This document shows, in pieces, positions 6,499 through 15,448 of a stretch of DNA of 64,000 nucleotides; position 1 is the first letter of the stretch; every line of letters starts with the position of its first letter. A program made the translations under genes and the position numbers. Below the pieces are notes generated by a model. It searched no databases, was not told the DNA's origin, and saw only the letters and a program-made list of their open reading frames with translations. This DNA comes from Pseudomonas syringae (GTDB lineage Bacteria > Pseudomonadota > Gammaproteobacteria > Pseudomonadales > Pseudomonadaceae): positions 1-64,000 of the forward strand of contig NZ_JPQU01000078.1 in the NCBI RefSeq assembly GCF_000737245.1. The letters run 5' to 3'.

Positions 6499-9264
6499 TC
6501 AGGACGACGACGCTCCCCCGATCGGTAACGTAATCACAAACCGGGCACCTTCATCGACATTGCTGACACTCAGTTGCCCGCCCATCTGGTCGACGATGCC
6601 GTAGCTCACCGACAAGCCCAGGCCGGTGCCGACGCCGATTTCCTTGGTAGTAAAGAAGGGTTCGAAGATGCGCTCCAACAGACGCGGATCGATGCCGCCG
6701 CCGTTGTCTTGCACGGACAGTACAATGTGCCGCTCATCCTGCTCTGCGGTAACGCTGATCCAGGGTTGCAACTCGCGGTCCTTTTCCTTGCGTGACAACA
6801 GCGCGTCGCGGGCGTTGACCATCAGGTTGATCAGGACCTGTTCCAGTTGATCGACGTGGCCCATGACTTGCCCGGTGATGCTCATCTCGCCCACACGAAT
6901 GTCCACGCCCTTGCCCTTCATGCCTTCGCTAAGCATCGACAAGGTGCCTTCCACCGCCTGCATGGGGTCAAACAATCGCTCCTCGACCTCGGACCTGCGA
7001 CCGAAAACCCGCATGTGGTCCACGGTCCTTGCGGCTCGCTGGACCTGAGTGTCGATGCGCTTGAGTTTTTCCGTGAGGTATTCGATATCCGCCTCGCCGT
7101 TACCCAGTCGCTTGAGCACGTTGACCACCGCCATACGCATGACGTTGAGCGGCTGATTGATCTCATGGGCCAGGCCTGTCGCCATTTCCCCCAGGGTAGC
7201 CATCTTCGCGCTCTGATTGAGCTGCATACGCGAGCGGCGCACGTCAGTGTTGTCGCGGCCCACCGCCTGAACTTCAATCAACTTGCCCTGCTCGTTGAAC
7301 ACGCCACGGTCTGCCCAGACCCACCAGGCGAATTCACGGCCCGGCAGTTCAAGACAGATTTCCGCATTGCTCATCGGCGCTTCTGGGGTCAGCGTGCCGA
7401 TGCGCTGTACAAAGGCTTCGCGCTGCTCCTCGGACATCCAGTCACCCAGATTCACCCCCACCAACTGCTCGGGCGTGCACTCCATGTAGCTGGCCAGCGG
7501 CCGGTTGCCGAAGCTCAGGATCAGGTCTGGCGTGTAGCGACAAATCATCGCTGGCGAATCCTCCACCAGAATCCGGTAACGCTCCTCGCTTTCGCGCACC
7601 CGCTCGGTGGCCAGAGTGGCGTCCGTCACGTCCAGCCACAAGCCCACCACTTCCAGCGGGATGCCCAGATCGTCACGTAAAAGCTTGGCCTCATCGAGCA
7701 ACCAGTGATAAACCCCGCCCTTGTCGCGCAGGCGATAACGACGACTGACGAAACCTTCGCGCAGTAAATGCCGGGTGCGTTCGAACCAGATCTCGCGATC
7801 ATCCGGATGAATGTATTCGCTGAGCTTACCGCCGACACAGTCCTCAAGGGTCCAGCCCAGCAGCGGCCGCAAACTGTCGCTGAAGAAAGTCGGTTCGAGA
7901 TTGCCCTGATCGTAGCGCTGCACATAAATCACCGCCGGGGAGCTGGCGATCAGGTTATCCAGCCGCGCGTGGGCGACGGCGGCTTCGGTTTCCTGGTTTT
8001 TGATATCACTGACATCCAGCATGAAGCCCAACACCCGGCGCGTCTGACCTGTGCCCACGGTTTGGCCCTGAATCCGGAACCAGACGGTTTCCTGCGCCGC
8101 ATCGGGCTGCTGCAGACGCACGCAAAACAGCATCGAGGTGTCGGTGTCGCGCAGCTGCGCCAGACGGCTGGACAATTCTTGACGGTCTGCCGGGTGGATC
8201 AGGCTCAGCCAGTCCAGCCTCGACATGCATTCTCTGGCCTGAAGCGTGCGCGCCAGTTGTGGGGCAAGGAGCATTTCATCGCTGGCTGGCAGAAACTCCC
8301 ACCAGCCAGTGCCAAGCAAATCCTGTAGCACCGACAGCCGTTCGACGTGGTGCCGATTGCTTTGGTCCGACAGCCTGAACAACACCGGTCCGGCCAGCGC
8401 TGAACTGAGATTGAGCCACTCGCGCTCGCTCAGATCCGGCGCCTGTTGCCAGGCGCGATAGAAACCGAATAGCAGCCACGCTTTGGGCACCCCGTCGCGA
8501 CTGTGTGGCAGGGCAAAGCCATCGGCATTGCCGAACGGACCTTGCAAGGCAACCAGCTCCTCGTTGGAAGTGAAGTCCAGTTGATGCGCGATACTGGCGT
8601 CGAGCCGATCGAGACCCGTGCCCAGCCGCTGGCCGGTCTGCCACAGTTCCGGGGCACTGTGGGCGCTGTAACGAGCGTAAACGCGCCAGCCCGCCCCACT
8701 GCTGTCCGGCAAGGCCAGCGCCAGACACGGCACGTGCCACAGTTGCGCCAGTTCCTGAAGCTGCTCGACCACCACTTCCAGCAGGCGATCAGCACTGCAG
8801 ACGCGAATCCTTTCGGCGACCTGTCCGGCCATGCGCAGGCACTGCTGCCGGGTACGCGCGGCGCTGGCCTCCTCCATCAGGTCGCTGATGTCGAGCAACT
8901 GCAACAGCCAGTTTTCGCCCCGGGCCTGCACCCAGCCGCGGGCATGCAAGGTATGACCTTCCCCGGCATTGAAATCCAGATCCAGCATGTGGCCTTGCCA
9001 GTCTTGCGGCTCGCCTTCTACCACCAGGGCGCTATTGGGCAGCAGTAGACTGATCAATCGCTGATTACTGACATTGGCCTCGATCAACCCCAGACGCAGC
9101 AGCAGCGAAGCGCTGATATTCAGGACTCGGCCTTCTTCGCTCAACAGCAGATACCAGCCAGCCCCGATGGGTTCAGGTTCCAGGGATGACGGGTGTCCTG
9201 CGGGAGCAACGGGTGCTTCAGTGCGCCCCAACCAACGACTCAGAAGGGTTTTATCAAGGGACAA
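6499..9264 (-). CDS. pprA: PAS-domain sensor histidine kinase, PprA-like
   Basis: About 921 residues. The N-terminal two thirds contain several PAS/GAF-like modules (for instance GWYLLLSEEGRVLNIS at the start, and FCVRLQQPDAAQETVWFRIQ and LILSFGNRPLASYMEC further in). The kinase core follows: phosphoacceptor box GLAHEINQPLNV near residue 695, N box LINLMVNARDALL, G boxes DNGGGIDP and GTGLGLSVSYGI. No transmembrane segment is evident, so it is probably cytosolic. Position beside pprB, fppA and the tad genes matches P. aeruginosa PprA, the partner of PprB. The start is uncertain: TTG 9264 overlaps the stop of the TadE-like gene by 11 bases; GTG 9315 would overlap by 62. Neither has a strong ribosome-binding site. 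Confidence 0.82.
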   Translation of the reverse strand: MSLDKTLLSRWLGRTEAPVAPAGHPSSLEPEPIGAGWYLLLSEEGRVLNISASLLLRLGLIEANVSNQRLISLLLPNSALVVEGEPQDWQGHMLDLDFNAGEGHTLHARGWVQARGENWLLQLLDISDLMEEASAARTRQQCLRMAGQVAERIRVCSADRLLEVVVEQLQELAQLWHVPCLALALPDSSGAGWRVYARYSAHSAPELWQTGQRLGTGLDRLDASIAHQLDFTSNEELVALQGPFGNADGFALPHSRDGVPKAWLLFGFYRAWQQAPDLSEREWLNLSSALAGPVLFRLSDQSNRHHVERLSVLQDLLGTGWWEFLPASDEMLLAPQLARTLQARECMSRLDWLSLIHPADRQELSSRLAQLRDTDTSMLFCVRLQQPDAAQETVWFRIQGQTVGTGQTRRVLGFMLDVSDIKNQETEAAVAHARLDNLIASSPAVIYVQRYDQGNLEPTFFSDSLRPLLGWTLEDCVGGKLSEYIHPDDREIWFERTRHLLREGFVSRRYRLRDKGGVYHWLLDEAKLLRDDLGIPLEVVGLWLDVTDATLATERVRESEERYRILVEDSPAMICRYTPDLILSFGNRPLASYMECTPEQLVGVNLGDWMSEEQREAFVQRIGTLTPEAPMSNAEICLELPGREFAWWVWADRGVFNEQGKLIEVQAVGRDNTDVRRSRMQLNQSAKMATLGEMATGLAHEINQPLNVMRMAVVNVLKRLGNGEADIEYLTEKLKRIDTQVQRAARTVDHMRVFGRRSEVEERLFDPMQAVEGTLSMLSEGMKGKGVDIRVGEMSITGQVMGHVDQLEQVLINLMVNARDALLSRKEKDRELQPWISVTAEQDERHIVLSVQDNGGGIDPRLLERIFEPFFTTKEIGVGTGLGLSVSYGIVDQMGGQLSVSNVDEGARFVITLPIGGASSS

Positions 9265-9712
9265 GTTGAAGGCTCGCTTCAGCAGAAAGGTAGGTCGGCA
9301 GGCGAGGTATCTCACCGATGACGGGCAGGCTCAATACGGGCAGGATTTGATGCAGGTTTTCTTTCGGGTAGGCAATGCTCGCCTTGAGCACACCAGCAGT
9401 GTAGGTAACGTAGGTGAACTGCTTTACGTCCTGGGCCAGGGTCGCGGGCATCCAGTCCAGTTGTTGGGTCAGCACGCCTTGAGCCTGACTGACGATCAGG
9501 CTGCTGTAATTATTGATGGTGGGGCTCAGGGCCACGCTGCGACGCACCGCTTCACTGGTAGCCGCATTAAAAGACTGCATCATCAGCAACGGCAGGCTAT
9601 AACTGACCAATGCATAGAAGACGCCAAAAAAGATAACAAAGACCGCCGCAAACTCAATGGCTGCAGCACCCTTTTGTTTCCGGCCACCTGGAGTTCGCTT
9701 AACGTTGTGCAT
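9254..9712 (-). CDS. TadE-like minor pilin / pseudopilin
   Basis: A 152-residue protein that starts with a short basic leader (RTPGGRKQKG) followed by AAAIEFAAVFVIFFGVFYAL. The Gly followed by a Glu at +5 and a hydrophobic helix is the TadE-type prepilin signature, so it is a likely substrate of the neighbouring peptidase FppA. The rest is a predicted extracytoplasmic domain. It overlaps the start of pprA, so the two are coupled. It is divergent from fppA across a 72-base gap (9713-9784) that must hold both promoters. Confidence 0.78.
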   Translation of the reverse strand: MHNVKRTPGGRKQKGAAAIEFAAVFVIFFGVFYALVSYSLPLLMMQSFNAATSEAVRRSVALSPTINNYSSLIVSQAQGVLTQQLDWMPATLAQDVKQFTYVTYTAGVLKASIAYPKENLHQILPVLSLPVIGEIPRLPTYLSAEASLQLVP

Positions 9713-9784
9713 GTCGACGTCAACCCTGACAGTGCTTCCTTAAACAGCATAGATACATTACGCAAGACAGGATGTTTTTTAAAC

Positions 9785-10261
9785 ATGGAATTAATCACCT
9801 TGATTGCCTGGCTGGCAATGTGTGCGATTCAAGATGCCCGCCAGCGACAGATTTCCAACGTATTAACCATCGGCGCCATTGTATTGGCGTTGATGTATTT
9901 ATTGATGACTGGAGAAACCTGGCTGGGTGCTGCCGCCTCTGAAGGTGGAGTGGCGTTACTGCTCTCTTTGCTGCTGACCTTGCCAGGTTATCTGCTGGGC
10001 AAGCTGGGCGCAGGCGACCTCAAGTTGCTGGCAGCGCTGGCGCTGGCGACCGATCGTCTATTTTTGCTGGGTACGTTCATCGGGGCTGGCGTGGCGATAC
10101 TGTTATGGTTTTTTATCCGTCAAAAATTCTTCACCCCTAACAATCAAGGACTTACGCAACCTGACATCCATACGAATGTGAGAGAGACAAATAAACACCC
10201 ATTCGCACCTTTTCTGTTGGCCGGTTTTCTAATGACTCTGCTGGCTTTTCACCCGTCTTAA
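9785..10261 (+). CDS. fppA: Flp prepilin peptidase FppA (A24 family)
   Basis: A 158-residue inner-membrane aspartic protease with about five hydrophobic helices. The two catalytic aspartates are visible: one in AIQDARQRQISN near residue 16 and one in the GxGD-type motif KLGAGDLKLLAAL near residue 78. It lacks the N-terminal methylase domain of PilD, as FppA and TadV do. It would remove the leader of Flp and of the TadE-like pseudopilin. The ATG at 9785 is the only start that avoids a long run through the divergent gene. pprB follows 141 bases downstream, behind its own probable control region. Confidence 0.88.
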   Translation: MELITLIAWLAMCAIQDARQRQISNVLTIGAIVLALMYLLMTGETWLGAAASEGGVALLLSLLLTLPGYLLGKLGAGDLKLLAALALATDRLFLLGTFIGAGVAILLWFFIRQKFFTPNNQGLTQPDIHTNVRETNKHPFAPFLLAGFLMTLLAFHPS

Positions 10262-10265
10262 ACTA

Positions 10266-10310
10266 CGGTTAATACTATGTACATAGTGAGAAAGTAGGGC
10301 TAGGTTAATA
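10266..10310 (+). promoter_or_regulatory. Two GGTTAATA boxes upstream of pprB
   Basis: CGGTTAATACT lies at 10266-10276 and AGGTTAATAGT around 10302-10312, so the GGTTAATA cores are 36 bases apart. The first is identical over 11 bases to a site upstream of flp (19117-19127) and matches 10 of 11 upstream of the collagen-like gene (23739-23749, other strand). It could be an operator, for example for PprB autoregulation, or part of a promoter; which one is an inference. Confidence 0.5.
10274..10287. promoter_or_regulatory. Perfect 14-base palindrome upstream of pprB
   Basis: ACTATGTACATAGT reads the same on both strands and overlaps the right end of the first GGTTAATA box. A dimeric regulator site is possible. 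It is not present upstream of flp or of the collagen-like gene, so it would be specific to pprB. Confidence 0.35.
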
Positions 10311-10402
10311 GTTGAGTCATGCAAAAATCGCCTCTACGAACTGTCGTATGGATGAGGTGAATACAATTAAAGTCAGTGTATCTCGCACGAAGGGAGTTCC
10401 GC

Positions 10403-11167
10403 GTGATCAAGCAGTCGGCTATAAAAGTACTCGTGGTTGATGATCAACCCATGATTGTTGAAGAACTCGCTGAGTATCTAGAGAGCAGCGGTTACAAGTG
10501 TGTGCCTTGCTATTCCAGCAGAGACGCCCTTGAGCAGTTTCGCACTGATCCTGCCATTGGAATCGTGCTGTGTGACCTGGACATGCCAGAGCTCAATGGC
10601 ATCGAACTGGTCGAGGCCATGAAACAGATTGCCGGCAAGCGTCGGGTGTTCGAGGCCATCATGTTGACTGGCCGCGCCGAGAAGCAGGACGTGATCAAGG
10701 CATTACGTGCCGGCATTGCCGATTACTACCAGAAGCCGATCAACCTCGAAGACGTGCTCGAAGGCATTCAGCGCCAGGAAGCGGCGCTGCAGGAGCGGCA
10801 GAAGAACTATCAGCAATTGGGCAATCTCAACGAAAAGCTGCAATTTCTCGCGGCGTCCATCGATGACCTGTATCAGGATCTGGATCGGGTGCAACGTTCG
10901 CCGCTTCTGGATTCAGCCGAGGCCGGGAACGTCGATGCCGAGCTGGACACCTGCGCACTATTCGCCCCGCTCTCGCCACGTCAGCAAGATGTGGCTCGAC
11001 TGGTCGCCAAAGGCCAGACCAACTATCAGATTGGCTGCGAACTGGGCATTACCGAAAACACGGTCAAGCTCTACGTATCGCAAGTCTTGCGCCTGACCCA
11101 TATGCATAACCGTACGCAACTGGCTCTGGCGCTGTCGCCCAATCGGCAGCGGGTGGGGGCTAATTAG
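10403..11167 (+). CDS. pprB: LuxR-type response regulator PprB
   Basis: A 254-residue two-domain regulator. The receiver domain (residues about 6-120) has the acidic pair VVDDQ, the phosphoacceptor Asp in CDLDMPELNG and the Lys of YYQKPI. A coiled linker (LQERQKNYQQLGNLNEKL) follows. The C-terminal LuxR helix-turn-helix reads LSPRQQDVARLVAKGQ...GITENTVKLYVSQVL. In P. aeruginosa PprB activates the Flp-Tad locus and other surface factors. The GTG at 10403 has AAGGGA seven bases upstream and is chosen over a longer frame from 10376. The motif cluster upstream suggests autoregulation. Confidence 0.88.
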   Translation: MIKQSAIKVLVVDDQPMIVEELAEYLESSGYKCVPCYSSRDALEQFRTDPAIGIVLCDLDMPELNGIELVEAMKQIAGKRRVFEAIMLTGRAEKQDVIKALRAGIADYYQKPINLEDVLEGIQRQEAALQERQKNYQQLGNLNEKLQFLAASIDDLYQDLDRVQRSPLLDSAEAGNVDAELDTCALFAPLSPRQQDVARLVAKGQTNYQIGCELGITENTVKLYVSQVLRLTHMHNRTQLALALSPNRQRVGAN

Positions 11168-11200
11168 CGGGTATGCCTGACGCCTGTGAATACAGCACTT

Positions 11201-11290
11201 GTGGGAGCGTGGCTTGCCCGCGATAAGGCTGGACGCGATTTAATTTAAAATCGCGGCGTCCCTATCGCGGGCAAGCACCGCTCCCACAGG
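11201..11290. repeat. REPIN
   Basis: GTGGGAGCGTGGCTTGCCCGCGA faces TCGCGGGCAAGCACCGCTCCCAC between the convergent pprB and DUF3613 genes. It may also act as a bidirectional transcript end, an inference from position only. Confidence 0.88.
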
Positions 11291-11314
11291 TGAATAAGCC
11301 CGCATCTTCAAACT

Positions 11315-11578
11315 TCATTTATCCGAAATCTTCCCACCCTTTTCCTGCTCAAAAAACTCCGGAATCTCATGGCTGTAGCTGTTCAACCATCGCTGCAAAC
11401 TGAGGTCGCGCTCTGCTGGCGTAGCGGTTTGCGGAATGGGCGACGCCGCCTTGGCGCTGGGTTGTAACTGCAACCAGGTTTCGGTCTGCTGCTGTTGCTT
11501 CGATGAGGGACCGGAGTCGATGGCCCAGGCGTTTGCGGCCAGGCTGAGCAAGGCGATAAATACGACTTTACGCTTCAT
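11315..11578 (-). CDS. DUF3613 domain protein of the tad locus
   Basis: An 87-residue secreted protein: cleavable signal MKRKVVFIALLSLAANAWA, then a Gln-rich linker and a short conserved part (ERDLSLQRWLNSYSHEIPEFFE). DUF3613 proteins are found beside tadD in Pseudomonas flp loci (P. aeruginosa PA4298); their function is unknown. Its ATG overlaps the end of tadD by four bases, and it is the last gene of the eight-gene operon that starts at rcpC. Confidence 0.8.
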   Translation of the reverse strand: MKRKVVFIALLSLAANAWAIDSGPSSKQQQQTETWLQLQPSAKAASPIPQTATPAERDLSLQRWLNSYSHEIPEFFEQEKGGKISDK

Positions 11579-12255
11579 GTCGGGCTCCTCTCCTGAGTAT
11601 GCGACGGCTGTTTCAATTGCTGTGCCCTGATTTGGGCTTCGCCGACTTGCGAAGGCGAAAGCCCGGCGCGGGTGACCAGCTGCGCCGCCTGTTTCCAGTT
11701 GTCCTGATAGATCAGCAAGGTCACCAGATTCATCGCCGCCAGCGGGTCGGACTGCTTGAGTTCCATGGCGGTCAGAAACTGGAATCGGGCCTGATCGAGC
11801 TTCAGCTGATTGAGGTAAACCACCCCCAGGTCATTGCGGATTTTTTCGTCGGTCGGCGCCAGTTTGACTGCCGCCAGCAGATGCTCCTGCGCCTTGGCAT
11901 GGTCACCCCGAGCGGCTGCCAATTGCCCCAGACCATGTTCGCCTTCGGCAGCGCGGCAAGTACCAAGCAGACTGCGATACAAGGGCTCGGCTTCGTTACT
12001 GCCCAACAGACGCAAGACCCGAGCCTTGCGTAAACGCACCTCGCCCAGGCTGTCCGGCAAGCTTTCGAGGTGAGCCAGGCTGGCGTGCAGGCGGCCTTCG
12101 TCAGCCATGTCCTGAGCCAGATTCAGCGACAGCTGCTGGTCGGAGTCAGGCTTGGGACATACGCCGGTGTTCAACGGCAATAACCACGGTGCACTGCCAT
12201 CGCTGGCGCATCCGGTCAGCAGTGCAAGGGCCAGTGCAGCGATGAGGGTTTTCAT
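11575..12255 (-). CDS. tadD: TPR lipoprotein TadD
   Basis: A 226-residue lipoprotein: signal MKTLIAALALALLTGC with lipobox Cys16. Tetratricopeptide-like helical repeats follow (for example EHLLAAVKLAPTDEKIRNDL and ARFQFLTAMELKQSDPLAAM). TadD is a pilotin-like outer-membrane lipoprotein needed for Tad secretion, thought to help the secretin RcpA. A REPIN separates it from tadC, so it may be transcribed more weakly than the upstream genes. Confidence 0.85.
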   Translation of the reverse strand: MKTLIAALALALLTGCASDGSAPWLLPLNTGVCPKPDSDQQLSLNLAQDMADEGRLHASLAHLESLPDSLGEVRLRKARVLRLLGSNEAEPLYRSLLGTCRAAEGEHGLGQLAAARGDHAKAQEHLLAAVKLAPTDEKIRNDLGVVYLNQLKLDQARFQFLTAMELKQSDPLAAMNLVTLLIYQDNWKQAAQLVTRAGLSPSQVGEAQIRAQQLKQPSHTQERSPT

Positions 12256-12294
12256 TGTTTTATCCTTCCAAAACCTTGAATGGCAAATCCATTC

Positions 12295-12386
12295 CCTGTG
12301 GGAGCGGTGCTTGCCCGCGATAAGGTTGGATGCGATTCACTTTAGATCGCGTGGACCTTATCGCGGGCAAGCACCGCTCCCACAGG
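12295..12386. repeat. REPIN inside the tad operon
   Basis: CCTGTGGGAGCGGTGCTTGCCCGCGATAAGG and its mirror copy fill the gap between tadC and tadD. It is a REPIN within a transcription unit, where a stable hairpin can lower readthrough or protect the upstream mRNA. Confidence 0.9.
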
Positions 12387-12405
12387 AAATACACCTGTGT
12401 CGATT

Positions 12406-13290
12406 TCACGACCCCAACGCCCGGCTGATCGCGGTAAAACCAGGCCCTGCCAGCACAATCAGCAACGCCGGAAACAGAAACACCATCATCACCACCGACA
12501 TTTTCGCCGACAGCTTGGAGATGTACTCCTGCAAGCGCGTCAGGCGACGGTCGTCGATCAGTTGCTTGAGCGACAGCAATGACTTCATCGCGCCCCCGCC
12601 CTGGTGAATCAGTTGATTGAGGATCACGCAGGTGTCGCTGAATTCGTCCACCGACAGCATCACCGCGGTCTTGCCCAACTCTTCACCGAGTTCGAGTCCG
12701 GAATCGACCCGCGTCAGAATCAGGTTGAGTTCCGAAGAGAGCACTGGCAGCAGTTCCTTGCCCTCGTTGCTGAGCACGCGCAATGACTGCTCCACTGCCA
12801 GGCCGGACTCAAAGAGGATGCGCAGCAACGGGATGAAGGTGGAGATCTCCACCGCGATCTGCTTCTGTCGACGCTGGGCGGCGATGGCCAGCAGGCGCTT
12901 GGGCAACAGGTAGCCCAGACCCAACGCGAACAAAGGAGCAACCAGCGGATGCTCGACATCTGGGAAAAACAAAAGCTGCACAAGGATCGTTATCCCAAGT
13001 GCCGCCGCGGGCACACCGATCTGGCACGCGGCATACAACGAGCGCTTGCTTGCCCGACGCCAGCCGATGCGGTTGAGCAACACCTGAGTCTCGTTATCCA
13101 GGCTGACCGTACGCCGCCCCAACGGTGTGTCGCCCAGCAAGCGCAGCCAACTGCCGATGCGGCTCTCGCGAACCATATGCCCTTGCAGACGCTGCACCAC
13201 CTGACGCTCGTTGCGGCGCTGCCTGGCCAGATTGGCAACTAGCAGAACGGCAGCCGCGATCAGCATCAACGCACTCAGGATCAAGGCCAT
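12406..13290 (-). CDS. tadC: Flp pilus inner-membrane platform protein TadC
   Basis: A 294-residue GspF/T2SSF-type membrane protein. A hydrophobic N-terminal helix (ALILSALMLIAAAVLLVAN) is followed by a basic cytosolic stretch, two helices near residues 95-130, the T2SSF domain (VLSNEGKELLPVLSSELNLI, LGKTAVMLSVDEFSDTCVI) and a C-terminal helix pair. It forms the platform with TadB that couples the ATPase TadA to pilus extrusion. The ATG at 13290 lies one base from the stop of tadB; a longer frame to 13323 would overlap it needlessly. Confidence 0.88.
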   Translation of the reverse strand: MALILSALMLIAAAVLLVANLARQRRNERQVVQRLQGHMVRESRIGSWLRLLGDTPLGRRTVSLDNETQVLLNRIGWRRASKRSLYAACQIGVPAAALGITILVQLLFFPDVEHPLVAPLFALGLGYLLPKRLLAIAAQRRQKQIAVEISTFIPLLRILFESGLAVEQSLRVLSNEGKELLPVLSSELNLILTRVDSGLELGEELGKTAVMLSVDEFSDTCVILNQLIHQGGGAMKSLLSLKQLIDDRRLTRLQEYISKLSAKMSVVMMVFLFPALLIVLAGPGFTAISRALGS

Positions 13291-13291
13291 C

Positions 13292-14176
13292 TCAAATGCT
13301 CCGCAACATGCGCCATAGCGCAAGGCAACCCAGCAGTTGCATGGTGAAAGCCACCATCAGCATCATCTGGCCGCTGTCGTCGTGCCACATATGCATCAGA
13401 TAATTCGGGTTTGTCAGCAGAAAGTAGCCCGCCATGCCCACGGGCAACAGCGCCAGCACCACGGCGGTCATGCGGGTCTCGCCGGTCATGGCCTTAAGTT
13501 GACGCACGGCCTGCTCGCGCTCGCGGATCAGCCGAATCAGGTTTTCCAGCAGTTCGCTGGCATTGCCGCCGTAACGATGGTTGACCTTCAAGCCCATGGC
13601 AAACAGGCGAAACTCGTCGCGTTCATAAAGCTCGGCAAAATCCCGGGTGGCCTCGGGCAGACTTACCCCCAGCTGCACGTTGCGCTGGATACGGCTCATG
13701 CCGCCCTTGAGGGGCTGGTTGGAGGCCTCGATGCCGTTCAGGACAGCATCGGACAAGGTGCGACCGGACTTGAGGCTGCGCACGGTGTGATCCAGCATCT
13801 GCGGCAGTTGTTCAATCATCCGCGCCACCCGCTTGCGATAGCGCCAACTGATGAACATGCGCAGTGCCAGCGGCGGGCCCAATACCCCAAGCACAATCCC
13901 GGGCATGCTGTCCGTCAACAGGCCAATCACGATAAACAGCGCCCAGATCAATACTCCGATAGACAAGCCTTTGGTGGGCAAATTGAGGCCAGCGCGCAAG
14001 AACGCCCGATTCACGCGCTCCAAGCCAGGCTTTCGCGTCTCCACTTCCGGCTGCCCCTCGGCCAGGCGCAGCATGATTTTTTCGCTGGCACTGCGGTTCA
14101 GGGCAAGCCGGAACAGATAGATCGCCGCCCCCAGAAACAGAAGGAAAACCAGACCCAACAGCAATCCCGCATTCAT
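13292..14176 (-). CDS. tadB: Flp pilus inner-membrane platform protein TadB
   Basis: A 294-residue T2SSF-type membrane protein. It has an N-terminal helix (LLLGLVFLLFLGAAIYLF), two helices near residues 70-105, the cytosolic core MLDHTVRSLKSGRTLSDAVL...LPEATRDFAELYERDEFRLF with LKVNHRYGGNASELLENL, and helices at the C terminus. This core is typical of TadB/CpaG. It lies between tadA and tadC in the same operon. Confidence 0.88.
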   Translation of the reverse strand: MNAGLLLGLVFLLFLGAAIYLFRLALNRSASEKIMLRLAEGQPEVETRKPGLERVNRAFLRAGLNLPTKGLSIGVLIWALFIVIGLLTDSMPGIVLGVLGPPLALRMFISWRYRKRVARMIEQLPQMLDHTVRSLKSGRTLSDAVLNGIEASNQPLKGGMSRIQRNVQLGVSLPEATRDFAELYERDEFRLFAMGLKVNHRYGGNASELLENLIRLIREREQAVRQLKAMTGETRMTAVVLALLPVGMAGYFLLTNPNYLMHMWHDDSGQMMLMVAFTMQLLGCLALWRMLRSI

Positions 14177-14191
14177 GGCGCTCTCCCTGGC

Positions 14192-15448
14192 TCAGTAGTG
14201 GGCACGCAGCTTGTCGCCAGCCGGGTTGACCGCTTCGCGCAGGAAGCCGTAACCGCTGCGTCGATCGAGGCGAAACAGGGTGTTGGTGACATAGACGTCG
14301 TCACGAATACCCACCACCTCCACCACCTCACTGACACAGCGCCGACCGTCCGGGAGACGTGTCAGCTGAATCACCACATCCAGCGCCGCGCAGATCATCT
14401 GCCGCAAGGTTTTCTCGGCAATCGAACGACCCGTCAGGCCCACCAGCGTCTCCAGACGCAGCAAGGCATCCTGAGCATTGTTGGCGTGCACCGTACTCAT
14501 GGAACCGTCGTGGCCGGTGTTCATGGCAGTCAGTACATCGAGCACTTCAACACCCCGAATTTCGCCGAGGATGATCCGGTCCGGTCGCATTCGCAGGGCG
14601 TTGCGAATCAGGTCGCTGGCTCGAACTTCACCATGCCCTTCAGCGTTAGGCGGCCGGGTTTCCAGACGCACCACATGGGGGTGGCTCAGTTGCAGTTCCG
14701 CTACGTCTTCGATGGTGACCAGCCGTTGGTGCGGGCTGATCAACTGGCTCAGCACGTTGAGCAACGTGGTTTTACCTGTGCCGGTGCCGCCGCTGACCAG
14801 AATGTTGCAGCGCTTGCCCACCGCCTCTTCAAAGAAATCGAAAATCGATTGATCGATGGTCTGCATCGCCACCAGGTCTGCGCTTTTGAGCATGTCCTTG
14901 CGGAATTTTCGGATCGACAGACAGGGCCCGTCCAGCGCAATGGGCGGGATGATCGCGTTGACCCGGCTGCCGTCGGGCAGGCGCGCATCGACCATGGGCG
15001 ATGACTCGTCCAGCCGCCGCCCGAGGGGCGCAAGAATGCGCTGCATCACCCGCTCGACATGATGCGAATCAATGAAACGCAAATCCGTGTGGTGCAGCAC
15101 GCCATCGCGCTCGACGAAGACTTTGTTCGGGCCATTGACCAGAATTTCCGTCACTGAGCTGTCGCGCAGCAGCACTTCCAATGGCCCGAAACCGGTCAGT
15201 TCATCCACCAGCTCTTCGGCCAGACGCTCCATTTCATAGCGGGAAATCGCCAGCCGCAGCCGGCCGATGTACTCGGCGACTTTATCGGTGACGAATTGCG
15301 CGAGAACTTGCCGCGCGCCTTCCAGCAGATTGCGGCCGCTGTCTTCGATGGCATCAATGATGTAGCGATGCAGCACCAGTTTCAGCCCTTGGGGATCGCT
15401 GCCATCAGGCTGGTTGCGGGAGGCAACACCAAACAGTTTCTCCGGCAT
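14192..15448 (-). CDS. tadA: Flp pilus secretion ATPase TadA (CpaF)
   Basis: A 418-residue hexameric secretion ATPase of the VirB11/GspE superfamily. The Walker A loop VSGGTGTGKTTLLN lies near residue 216, the Asp box TIEDVAELQL and the Walker B-type ILGEIRGVEVLDVL follow, and the His box appears as STVHANNAQDALLRLE. It energises pilus assembly from the cytosolic face. The ATG shares a base with the tadZ stop (TAATG), so translation is coupled. Confidence 0.93.
   Translation of the reverse strand: MPEKLFGVASRNQPDGSDPQGLKLVLHRYIIDAIEDSGRNLLEGARQVLAQFVTDKVAEYIGRLRLAISRYEMERLAEELVDELTGFGPLEVLLRDSSVTEILVNGPNKVFVERDGVLHHTDLRFIDSHHVERVMQRILAPLGRRLDESSPMVDARLPDGSRVNAIIPPIALDGPCLSIRKFRKDMLKSADLVAMQTIDQSIFDFFEEAVGKRCNILVSGGTGTGKTTLLNVLSQLISPHQRLVTIEDVAELQLSHPHVVRLETRPPNAEGHGEVRASDLIRNALRMRPDRIILGEIRGVEVLDVLTAMNTGHDGSMSTVHANNAQDALLRLETLVGLTGRSIAEKTLRQMICAALDVVIQLTRLPDGRRCVSEVVEVVGIRDDVYVTNTLFRLDRRSGYGFLREAVNPAGDKLRAHY

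Noticed and set aside
9855..9870. TATTAACC inside fppA, resembling the shared CGGTTAATAC element
   Set aside because: It lies in coding sequence, in opposite orientation and without the flanking agreement; likely chance.
13337..15004. Plus-strand open frame of 555 codons opposite tadB and tadA
   Set aside because: The minus-strand genes have clear motifs; this frame shows none and has the His/Gln-rich composition of a shadow.
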